Shown piece by piece: positions 1 through 6,234 of a DNA stretch of 10,530 nucleotides; within the stretch, counting starts at the first letter, position 1; each line of letters begins with the position of its first letter. The notes beneath the pieces are model-generated. The model was not told the DNA's origin, did not search any database, and worked only from the letters and a program-made list of their open reading frames with translations. The stretch spans positions 1 through 10,530 of the forward strand of contig RFOZ01000046.1 in NCBI GenBank assembly GCA_009926405.1. Direction: 5' to 3'. Position numbers and translations under genes: made by a program. The stretch is from Cytophagia bacterium. Lineage in GTDB: Bacteria; Bacteroidota; Bacteroidia; UBA7662.

Positions 1-400
1 GTCTTTGGCCGAGGCAGAGCCCCTGTACACCCGACTTTTGGGCACGCCCCCCTACCAAAAAGAAATCGTCGAAAGCGAAGGGGTGATTACTCTTTTTTAT
101 AGGGTGGGTCCGAACAAAGTGGAGTTGTTGGAAAGCCTGCGCCCCGATAGTCCGATTGCACGTTTTTTGGAGACCAAAGGCGAAGGCCTCCACCATGTAG
201 CCTATGCCGTCGACGATATCAGGGCCACTATGCAACGGCTGCATGATCAAGGGTTTCAGTTGTTATCCCAAGAACCCAAACCGGGGGCCGATCGTCAGTG
301 GGTTTGTTTCTTGCACCCGCGCAGTGCCGGAGGAATACTTGTGGAGCTTTGCCAGCCCATGCCTATCCAAGAAACTTCAAAGCCAACGGCGGAAAACTAA
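1..400 (+). CDS. mce: Methylmalonyl-CoA epimerase, 5'-truncated by window edge
   Basis: This enzyme interconverts the 2R and 2S epimers of methylmalonyl-CoA, linking propionyl-CoA carboxylation or the succinyl-CoA mutase step in the cytoplasm. The visible reading frame (codons from base 2) matches the vicinal-oxygen-chelate epimerase family: VELLE followed by DSPIARFL, then KGEGLHHVAYAVDD with the paired His codons at 191-196, FLHPRSAGG, and a terminal VELCQP. In the family a His of this region and the Glu of the last strand (codon 344-346) are metal ligands; the N-terminal metal-ligand His lies upstream of the window. By comparison with family members of about 135 residues, some 15 N-terminal residues are missing. 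The TTG at base 5 is probably an internal Leu codon. The gene converges on kbl with a 21-bp gap, in which I see no hairpin terminator. Family assignment is firm; substrate is inferred from family. Confidence 0.9.
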   Translation, partial: SLAEAEPLYTRLLGTPPYQKEIVESEGVITLFYRVGPNKVELLESLRPDSPIARFLETKGEGLHHVAYAVDDIRATMQRLHDQGFQLLSQEPKPGADRQWVCFLHPRSAGGILVELCQPMPIQETSKPTAEN

Positions 401-421
401 GGTTATCGCAAGGAACGCAAA

Positions 422-1630
422 TCAGCTTGGGAGGACACCCAGCTCTTTTCCAACTTTTCCAAAGGCCTTCAGCATATGCTCCAGTTGGGGGCGTGTATGG
501 GCTGCCGAAAGTTGCACCCGAATGCGGGCCTGACCTTGGGGAACCACCGGAAAAAAGAATCCGATAACATAAACCCCTTCGTCCAGGAGGGCATCGGCCA
601 TGCGCTGGCTCAAAGAGGCATCGTATAACATAATGGGAACAATAGCAGAAGCCCCGTCTTTGTAATCAAATCCTAATGCACGAATTCCTTCTTTGAAAAA
701 GCGGACATTTTCAGCGAGCTTCAGGGAGAGCTCGTTGCTGTGTTCTAACATCCGAAAAACCTCCAAAGAGGCTCCTACGATGGCTGGGGCCAATGAATTG
801 CTGAAGAGATAAGGCCTGGAACGTTGGCGCAACATGGCAATGATATCCGCCCGGCCCGTGGTGTATCCGCCCATGGCGCCGCCCAAAGCTTTGCCCAAGG
901 TACCGGTGACCAAATCGATTCGACCGTGCACGCCACACAATTCAGGGGTTCCGCGACCCGAGGCTCCCAGGAATCCGGCCGCATGGCATTCATCTACCAT
1001 GGTGAGAGCGCCATACGCCTGGGCTAATTCGACAATCCGATCCAATTGAGCCACATAGCCGTCCATACTAAAGACCCCATCCGTAACAATAAGCACGGTT
1101 TCGTGACCGGCATCTTTGCATTCGCGCAGGCATCGCTCCAAATCGGCCATATCGTTGTTCGCATAGCGGTATCGGGCTGCTTTGCAAAGACGGACCCCGT
1201 CAATGATGGAAGCATGATTGAGGGCATCGCTAACGATGGCATCTTTTTCGCCAAGCAAGGGCTCAAAAACGCCCCCGTTCGCATCAAAGGCTGCGGCGTA
1301 AAGGATACTGTCTTCGGTTCCATAAAAGCGTGCGATGGCGGCCTCAAGGTCCTTGTGAATACGCTGTGTTCCACAAATAAAACGCACCGAACTCATTCCA
1401 AAGCCATATTCATCAAGTGCCTGATGGGCCGCTGCAATCACCGAAGGGTGGCTGGACAACCCCAAGTAATTGTTGGCACAGCCGTTAATGACGACGCGAC
1501 CGTCATCCAGGGTTATTTCAGCGCCTTGGGGAGAAACCAAGATGCGTTCTTTTTTGAAGAGGCCCTGATCACGCAGGTCTTGAAGCTCTTTTTGAAGTTT
1601 GGGTCCTAGGCCTTCGTGGTAAGGTCGCAT
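422..1630 (-). CDS. kbl: Glycine C-acetyltransferase (2-amino-3-ketobutyrate CoA ligase)
   Basis: This cytoplasmic PLP enzyme of the alpha-oxoamine synthase family cleaves 2-amino-3-oxobutyrate with CoA to glycine and acetyl-CoA, the second step of threonine breakdown by the Tdh-Kbl route. The 402-aa product resembles E. coli Kbl along its whole length: NGCANNYLGL (49-58), SVRFICGTQ (81-89), DALNHASIIDGVRLCKA (135-151), TDGVFSMDG (183-191), DECHAAGF (213-220, carrying the Asp and His that contact PLP), TGTLGKALGG (242-251, Schiff-base Lys247), RQRSRPYLFSNSLAPAIV and GQARIRVQLSAAHT. The long Kbl-specific matches favour glycine acetyltransferase over the related BioF, HemA or serine palmitoyltransferase. 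The ATG at 1630 gives the usual N-terminus. It is the last gene of adk-obg-kbl, 17 nt after obg. No threonine dehydrogenase gene is in view, so the substrate source is not shown here. Confidence 0.93.
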   Translation of the reverse strand: MRPYHEGLGPKLQKELQDLRDQGLFKKERILVSPQGAEITLDDGRVVINGCANNYLGLSSHPSVIAAAHQALDEYGFGMSSVRFICGTQRIHKDLEAAIARFYGTEDSILYAAAFDANGGVFEPLLGEKDAIVSDALNHASIIDGVRLCKAARYRYANNDMADLERCLRECKDAGHETVLIVTDGVFSMDGYVAQLDRIVELAQAYGALTMVDECHAAGFLGASGRGTPELCGVHGRIDLVTGTLGKALGGAMGGYTTGRADIIAMLRQRSRPYLFSNSLAPAIVGASLEVFRMLEHSNELSLKLAENVRFFKEGIRALGFDYKDGASAIVPIMLYDASLSQRMADALLDEGVYVIGFFFPVVPQGQARIRVQLSAAHTRPQLEHMLKAFGKVGKELGVLPS

Positions 1631-1647
1631 GACGTTAAGGATTTAAG

Positions 1648-2637
1648 TTATTGTAACAATTTCCAAAGCTCATCTTTGAGCTCTGGGATTCCCTCGCCCG
1701 TTACCGAAGAAATAAACATGGCAGGAATGCCATCGGGCAATTCCTGGGTCAGGCCTTCGCGGATTTCAGCATCCGCCAAGTCCGATTTGCTGATGGCCAG
1801 AAACCTTCGTTTGCTCAGTAATTCTGGGTTGTAGGCCTGAAGCTCGTGAACCAGGATCTTGTATTGTTCTTGGATGGAGGGGGCATCGGCCGGTACCACA
1901 AAAAGCAGGACGGAGTTTCGTTCGATATGCCTCAAAAAGCGATGACCCAGTCCTCTGCCGGCGTGGGCTCCTTCGATAAGTCCGGGAATATCAGCCATCA
2001 CGAAGGATCGATAATCTCTGTAAGGAACAATGCCCAGGTTGGGTACCAGGGTGGTAAAGGGATAATCGGCTATTTCGGGTTTGGCGGCGGAGACCGAGGC
2101 GAGCAGGGTGCTTTTGCCGGCATTGGGGAAACCGACAAGGCCTACATCGGCTAATATTTTGAGTTCCAAAATGCGCCAGGCCTCTTGTCCCGGTTCGCCA
2201 GGTTGAGCAAAACGAGGGGTCTGTCGAGTGGCGCTTTTGAAGTGATGATTACCCTGACCCCCTCGTCCTCCGTTCAAAAGGATAGCCTCCTGGCCGTCGT
2301 TGGTGATTTCCAGGATTTTCTCACCGGTTTCGGCATCCCTTGCTACGGTGCCCAAAGGGACTTCCAGGATGACATCCGAGCCTTGGGCCCCTGATTTGAG
2401 CCCGGAGGATCCGTTGACTCCGGCATCGGCCATGACATGCTTGCGGTATTTGAGGTGAAGGAGGGTCCACAATTGGGCATTGCCCCGAAGGACAATGTGA
2501 CCGCCACGGCCGCCATCCCCTCCGTCAGGACCTCCCTTGGCTGTGACTTTGTCCCTGTGAAAATGCACCGAACCGGCACCACCGCTGCCAGAGCGACAAC
2601 AGATTTTGACATAATCAACGAAATTTCCTTCGGCCAT
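1648..2637 (-). CDS. obg: GTPase Obg (CgtA), ribosome assembly and stress GTPase
   Basis: Obg is an essential GTPase that binds the 50S subunit and acts in late ribosome assembly and in growth-state control. The 329-aa protein has the glycine-rich Obg fold at residues 1-158 (FVDYVKI, GGPDGGDGGRGG, NGGRGGQGNHHFKS, ATRQTPRFAQPGEPG) followed by the G domain: G1 GFPNAGKST (169-177), switch I YPFTT (192-196), G3 DIPG (216-219), G4 SKSD (283-286, in place of canonical NKxD) and G5 SSVTGEG (310-316). It ends shortly after the G domain, so it lacks the extra OCT domain of Gram-positive Obg; this matches the length I expect for Bacteroidota. The start ATG lies 15 nt after the adk stop, indicating co-transcription with adk upstream and kbl 17 nt downstream. 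No separate promoter box is seen in either gap. Confidence 0.96.
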   Translation of the reverse strand: MAEGNFVDYVKICCRSGSGGAGSVHFHRDKVTAKGGPDGGDGGRGGHIVLRGNAQLWTLLHLKYRKHVMADAGVNGSSGLKSGAQGSDVILEVPLGTVARDAETGEKILEITNDGQEAILLNGGRGGQGNHHFKSATRQTPRFAQPGEPGQEAWRILELKILADVGLVGFPNAGKSTLLASVSAAKPEIADYPFTTLVPNLGIVPYRDYRSFVMADIPGLIEGAHAGRGLGHRFLRHIERNSVLLFVVPADAPSIQEQYKILVHELQAYNPELLSKRRFLAISKSDLADAEIREGLTQELPDGIPAMFISSVTGEGIPELKDELWKLLQ

Positions 2638-2652
2638 AGAGCAGTGGGCCGG

Positions 2653-3225
2653 TCAGCAGCCGGCGGCCTCCCGTATCCGCGAATAGATTTCCTGGATGCT
2701 TCCTGTTCCGTCGACCTCTTTCCACTTGTTTTGTTGGGCGTAATACTGAGCGACGGGTGCTGTTTTGGCCTGGTATTCTTGGATGCGTTGGGCGATGATG
2801 GCTTCGTTTTGGTCGTCGGCCCTACCGGAATCCTTGCCTCGTAGCAGGAGCCTTTGGACAAGTTCAGGTTGGGGAACCACCATGGAAATCATGCAGCGAA
2901 TGCTTTGACCCAATCCTTCAAGCAAGGCATCCAAGGCCTCGGCCTGAGCCAAGGTCCGAGGGAAACCATCGAAAATAAACCCGGCGGCATCGGGGCATTC
3001 TTCCAAGCGATGCCGAATCATGCCAATGACGACGTGATCGGGGACCAACAAACCGGCATTCATGAGGCCCTGGGCTTCCAGGCCTAGAGGCGTTCCAGCG
3101 GCGATTTGGGCACGCAGCAAGTCCCCGGTTGATAGGTGGACCAGCCCGAGGTCCCGAATCAGGTTTTGGGACTGAGTGCCCTTGCCGGCACCGGGGGGGC
3201 CAAAGAGGACAATATTCATCATCAT
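2653..3225 (-). CDS. adk: Adenylate kinase, short-LID form
   Basis: Adenylate kinase catalyses ATP + AMP to 2 ADP in the cytoplasm and balances adenine nucleotides. The 190-aa product carries the P-loop GPPGAGKGT (9-17), the AMP-site segment LSTGDLLRAQ (31-40), FDGFPRTLAQAEAL (85-98) and RGKDSGRADDQNEAI (129-143) across the LID region. The LID is short and has no zinc-binding cysteines, as in the roughly 190-residue Adk common in Bacteroidota, against about 214 in E. coli. The reading frame opens with three consecutive ATG codons (3223-3225, 3220-3222, 3217-3219) before NIVLFGPPG; I give the outermost, but any could be the start. A TAnnTTTG box sits only 4 nt upstream of the first ATG. It is the first gene of the adk-obg-kbl operon and is divergent from gcvP. 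Confidence 0.96.
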   Translation of the reverse strand: MMMNIVLFGPPGAGKGTQSQNLIRDLGLVHLSTGDLLRAQIAAGTPLGLEAQGLMNAGLLVPDHVVIGMIRHRLEECPDAAGFIFDGFPRTLAQAEALDALLEGLGQSIRCMISMVVPQPELVQRLLLRGKDSGRADDQNEAIIAQRIQEYQAKTAPVAQYYAQQNKWKEVDGTGSIQEIYSRIREAAGC

Positions 3226-3229
3226 GGGC

Positions 3230-3237
3230 CAAAAGTA
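3230..3237 (-). promoter_or_regulatory. -7 box TACTTTTG of the adk-obg-kbl operon
   Basis: Read on the minus strand, these bases are TACTTTTG, an exact match to the Bacteroidota -7 consensus TAnnTTTG. Only four bases (GCCC) separate it from the first adk ATG, which would put the transcription start at or next to that ATG. I see no convincing TTTG/TTG -33 element 17-21 nt further upstream; that stretch is GC-rich. The call rests on the consensus match and position, not on mapped transcripts. Confidence 0.6.
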
Positions 3238-3249
3238 CGAAACAAGGGA

Positions 3250-3283
3250 GGGGGGCGGGGCCTGTTTCCCCGCGTCTGCCCCC
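3250..3283. repeat. GC-rich imperfect inverted repeat between divergent promoters
   Basis: G3255-G3260 (GCGGGG) can pair with 3268-3273 (CCCCGC) around a 7-nt loop. G3250-G3254 can pair with C3279-C3283 after a 5-nt one-sided bulge (GTCTG). Together this gives 11 GC pairs in the space between the adk and gcvP promoter boxes, and the right arm directly abuts the gcvP -7 box. There is no T-run on either side suited to a terminator. It could be a protein-binding site, a structural DNA element, or a chance result of base composition. Confidence 0.4.
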
Positions 3284-3291
3284 TAATTTTG
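3284..3291 (+). promoter_or_regulatory. -7 box TAATTTTG of gcvP
   Basis: TAATTTTG matches the Bacteroidota -7 consensus TAnnTTTG exactly and ends 6 nt before the gcvP ATG at 3298. The predicted start of transcription therefore lies about 2-4 nt before the ATG, giving an almost leaderless mRNA with no room for a Shine-Dalgarno sequence. A TGTTT at 3263-3267, 16 nt upstream, is a weak -33 candidate. Confidence 0.62.
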
Positions 3292-3297
3292 CGACCT

Positions 3298-6174
3298 ATG
3301 ACCGCATCCTTTCATACGACCCCCGAAGACGCCTTTGTACGCCGCCATATTGGCATCAACCAACCGGCCTTGAATCGCATGCTCCAAACAGTTGGAGCAA
3401 ACGATTTGGAAAGCCTGGTGGCAGAAACGGTTCCAGCCAGCATCCGCAGCGATGTTCCAATGAACCTTCCGGCCCCGTTGACGGAACAAGAAATGCTGAC
3501 CGAACTACGCCGGATTGGAGACAAAAACAAAGTCTTTCGGAGTTATATCGGAACAGGCTATTACGGAACACTGACTCCGGGGGTTATCCTTCGCAATATT
3601 TTGGAAAACCCAGGGTGGTACACCCAATACACTCCTTACCAAGCAGAGATTGCCCAGGGTCGTTTGGAGGCCTTGTTGAATTTTCAGACCATGGTCTGCG
3701 ATCTCACCGGGATGGAAATTGCCAATGCATCGCTATTGGATGAATCCACCGCTGCTGCAGAGGCCATGCTGATGTTGTTCGCCAACCGAAAGGTTGGTAC
3801 CCACCGCAAAATTTTTGTGTCCCACAAATGTTTTCCGCAAACCCGAGCCGTTCTCGAAACACGAGCTGAACCCCTTGGAATAGAAGTTGTTACGGGAAGG
3901 ATTGAGGATATTAATTTCAGCGACGGCTATTTTGCGTGTATATTTCAATACCCTGATGGCTATGGAAGGGTCAAGGATTACGCGCCCTTTTGCAAAAAGG
4001 CCCAAGAGGCCGGCGTAGCCACAGCGGTGGTCGCCGATTTGATGGCTTTGGTATTGTTACCATCACCCGGTAGTTGGGGTGCGGATGTGGTGGTGGGATC
4101 GGCCCAGCGCTTTGGAGTTCCCATGGGCTACGGTGGACCGCATGCTGCGTTTTTTGCAACCCGCGACACCTACAAAAGACATCTTCCTGGCCGATTAATT
4201 GGAGTGAGTGTCGATGCAGAAGGTAGAACGGCTTATCGAATGGCCCTCCAAACCCGGGAGCAACACATACGCCGCGAAAAAGCAACTTCGAATATTTGCA
4301 CAGCCCAGGTTTTGCTGGCCATTATGGCTTCTATGTACGCCGTTTACCATGGACCGGAGGGTCTAAAGGCTTTGGCAACACGCATTCATCGCCGGGCCAG
4401 GGTTCTGGATGCCGCACTGCGGGCCTTGGGTTTTGACCAGGTGAACGATCTTTATTTTGATACGTTGGTTTGTTCGATGGACGATGAATCGCTCGAGAAA
4501 ATTCGGGTGATTGCCGAATCCAAGGAAATCAACTTTAATTTTTTGGTCAAGGGACAGGTTGGAATTTCAGTTGATGAAACAACGTCTTTGCAAGATTTGG
4601 CACAGGTGGTTTCTGTTTTCGGAGCAATTACCAACGGACTGCAAGTCGATATCTTGGAACTGGATCGTCAGCTAGGTCCGGAAGGAATTCCCCTTCGATC
4701 CGATGCGATCCTTCGGCACCCTGTTTTTAACCGGTACCATAGCGAACATGAAATCTTGCGTTATATCAAAAGATTGGAAAGCAAAGATTTATCGCTTTGT
4801 CACTCCATGATTCCGCTGGGTTCCTGTACGATGAAGCTGAATGCCTCCGCCGAAATGATGCCCATCACCTGGGCTTCGTTCGCGAACATTCATCCCTTGG
4901 TGCCAATAAGTCAATCTGTTGGTTATCAGCAGATTTTTACCGAACTACGCCAGTATTTACGGGAAGTGACTGGCTTTGCCGATGTTAGTCTTCAGCCCAA
5001 TTCCGGTGCCCAGGGGGAGTATACTGGTCTGATGGTAATTCGGGCCTATCACCGGGCCCGCGGTGATAGACATCGCAACATTGCCTTAATACCATCGTCG
5101 GCCCATGGCACCAATCCCGCTTCGGCAGTCATGGCGGGTATGCAGGTTGTGGTTATTGCATGCGATGCCAAGGGCAACGTCGATGTGGAGGATCTCCGTG
5201 AAAAAGCTCAAATTCATCGCGACTCCTTGTCCTGCCTGATGGTTACGTATCCAAGTACGCACGGTGTCTTTGAGGATCGTATTCGAGAAATATGCCACAT
5301 TGTTCACGAAAACGGGGGACAGGTTTACATGGACGGTGCAAACATGAATGCACAGGTAGGTTTGACATCGCCGGCTTTGATTGGTGCGGATGTTTGCCAT
5401 TTGAATCTTCACAAAACCTTCTGCATACCGCACGGTGGTGGTGGGCCTGGCATGGGTCCCATTGGGGTTGCTGCCCAGTTGTTGCCTTTTTTGCCCGGAC
5501 ATCCGGTGGTGTCTTGCAGCGGTCCGGAGGGGATTGGGCCGGTGTCCGCGGCGCCCTACGGTAGTGCCAGTATTCTTTTGATATCCTATGCTTACATCCG
5601 CATGATGGGCCATCAGGGTTTGACCGAAGCTACCCGTTACGCCATTTTGAATGCTAATTACATCAAAAACAGGCTGGAAGGGGCCTATGGTGTCCTCTAC
5701 ACCAATGCCAACAATCGATGCGCCCATGAAATGATTTTGGATATGCGACCTTTCAAAACCAGTGCAGGAATTGAGGTGGAGGATATAGCTAAACGATTGA
5801 TGGACTATGGTTTTCACGCCCCTACCGTTTCATTCCCCGTTGCAGGTACTATGATGGTGGAACCGACTGAGTCCGAAAGTTTGGAAGAACTGGATCGTTT
5901 TTGTGAGGCTATGCTCGCCATTCGTCGGGAAATTTCGGTTATCGAAAACGGTGCGGCCGATCGATCCAACAATCCACTCAAGAACGCACCGCATACAGCC
6001 CGTGTTCTGGTTTCAGAAGTCTGGAACAGGCCCTACACGCGTCAGGAAGCGGTTTATCCGGCTCCTTGGTCCGAACAAAACAAGTTTTGGCCATCGGTAG
6101 CCCGGGTTGACAACACCTACGGTGATCGAAATTTGGTTTGTGCGTGCCCTCCAATGGAGAGTTACGCCATCTGA
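3298..6174 (+). CDS. gcvP: Glycine dehydrogenase (decarboxylating), P-protein of the glycine cleavage system
   Basis: GcvP is the PLP enzyme that decarboxylates glycine and transfers the aminomethyl group to lipoyl-GcvH, feeding 5,10-methylene-THF through GcvT. From the ATG at 3298 the product is 958 aa, the normal size of the single-chain form (E. coli about 957). Visible landmarks are the N-terminal FVRRHIGI, YIGTGYYGTLTPGVILRNI, NPGWYTQYTPYQAEIAQGR, the C-terminal-half start LCHSMIPLGSCTMKLN, SAHGTNPASA and LNLHKTFCIPHGGGGPGMGP, with the PLP lysine at residue 706. The frame stays open upstream to 3136, but that part overlaps adk and its promoter and precedes the conserved N-terminus, so I reject it. 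The gene stands alone with its own promoter and terminator; gcvT and gcvH are not in the window. I see no glycine riboswitch, for which the 72-bp upstream gap is also too short. Confidence 0.97.
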   Translation: MTASFHTTPEDAFVRRHIGINQPALNRMLQTVGANDLESLVAETVPASIRSDVPMNLPAPLTEQEMLTELRRIGDKNKVFRSYIGTGYYGTLTPGVILRNILENPGWYTQYTPYQAEIAQGRLEALLNFQTMVCDLTGMEIANASLLDESTAAAEAMLMLFANRKVGTHRKIFVSHKCFPQTRAVLETRAEPLGIEVVTGRIEDINFSDGYFACIFQYPDGYGRVKDYAPFCKKAQEAGVATAVVADLMALVLLPSPGSWGADVVVGSAQRFGVPMGYGGPHAAFFATRDTYKRHLPGRLIGVSVDAEGRTAYRMALQTREQHIRREKATSNICTAQVLLAIMASMYAVYHGPEGLKALATRIHRRARVLDAALRALGFDQVNDLYFDTLVCSMDDESLEKIRVIAESKEINFNFLVKGQVGISVDETTSLQDLAQVVSVFGAITNGLQVDILELDRQLGPEGIPLRSDAILRHPVFNRYHSEHEILRYIKRLESKDLSLCHSMIPLGSCTMKLNASAEMMPITWASFANIHPLVPISQSVGYQQIFTELRQYLREVTGFADVSLQPNSGAQGEYTGLMVIRAYHRARGDRHRNIALIPSSAHGTNPASAVMAGMQVVVIACDAKGNVDVEDLREKAQIHRDSLSCLMVTYPSTHGVFEDRIREICHIVHENGGQVYMDGANMNAQVGLTSPALIGADVCHLNLHKTFCIPHGGGGPGMGPIGVAAQLLPFLPGHPVVSCSGPEGIGPVSAAPYGSASILLISYAYIRMMGHQGLTEATRYAILNANYIKNRLEGAYGVLYTNANNRCAHEMILDMRPFKTSAGIEVEDIAKRLMDYGFHAPTVSFPVAGTMMVEPTESESLEELDRFCEAMLAIRREISVIENGAADRSNNPLKNAPHTARVLVSEVWNRPYTRQEAVYPAPWSEQNKFWPSVARVDNTYGDRNLVCACPPMESYAI

Positions 6175-6175
6175 T

Positions 6176-6196
6176 AAAGGCCGAGAGGCCTTTTTT
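6176..6196 (+). terminator. Rho-independent terminator of gcvP
   Basis: AAAGGCC (6176-6182), loop GAGA, GGCCTTT (6187-6193) and a run of six T (6191-6196) form a 7-bp hairpin with a T tract. The stem begins inside the second of two tandem stop codons (TGA 6172-6174, TAA 6175-6177), so termination directly abuts the gene. Confidence 0.85.
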
Positions 6197-6211
6197 AGGG
6201 CTTTTGGTGCG

Positions 6212-6219
6212 TAACTTTG
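6212..6219 (+). promoter_or_regulatory. -7 box TAACTTTG upstream of the T9SS gene pair
   Basis: TAACTTTG is an exact TAnnTTTG match and lies 15 nt before the ATG at 6235, leaving an AT-rich leader of about 10-12 nt. The T-run of the preceding terminator (6191-6196) lies 15 nt upstream, where a -33 element would be expected, but no TTTG is present at that position. It is probably the promoter for this gene and perhaps for the paralogue downstream. Confidence 0.55.
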
Positions 6220-6234
6220 AATAAAATCACTTTT

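Noticed and set aside
5..7. TTG as the true start of the epimerase
   Set aside because: The first strand of the fold, with the metal-binding His, would be missing; the frame is open to the window edge, so the gene is truncated.
401..421. Terminator between the convergent epimerase and kbl genes
   Set aside because: The 21-bp gap shows no stem-loop with a T-run in either direction.
1046..1609. 187-codon plus-strand open frame across kbl
   Set aside because: It is antisense to a clear kbl and has no recognisable domain or promoter.
3246..3260. Possible three-tetrad G-quadruplex in the adk/gcvP spacer
   Set aside because: There are only three separated G-runs of three or more; at best a two-tetrad structure is possible, and the inverted repeat explains the G and C runs better.
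3136..3297. In-frame upstream extension of gcvP by 54 codons
   Set aside because: It overlaps the start of adk on the other strand and the adk/gcvP promoter boxes, and the family-conserved N-terminus begins right after the ATG at 3298.
3129..3743. 204-codon plus-strand frame overlapping adk and gcvP
   Set aside because: It is out of frame with the conserved GcvP sequence and has a low-complexity translation unlike any known family.
5086..5817. 243-codon open frame on the minus strand inside gcvP
   Set aside because: It lies fully antisense to a strongly conserved gene, its translation has no recognisable motif, and it looks like a codon-bias shadow.
6217..6234. TTG start six codons upstream of the first T9SS gene's ATG
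   Set aside because: It lies inside the TAACTTTG promoter box, and the ATG at 6235 gives a textbook signal peptide.
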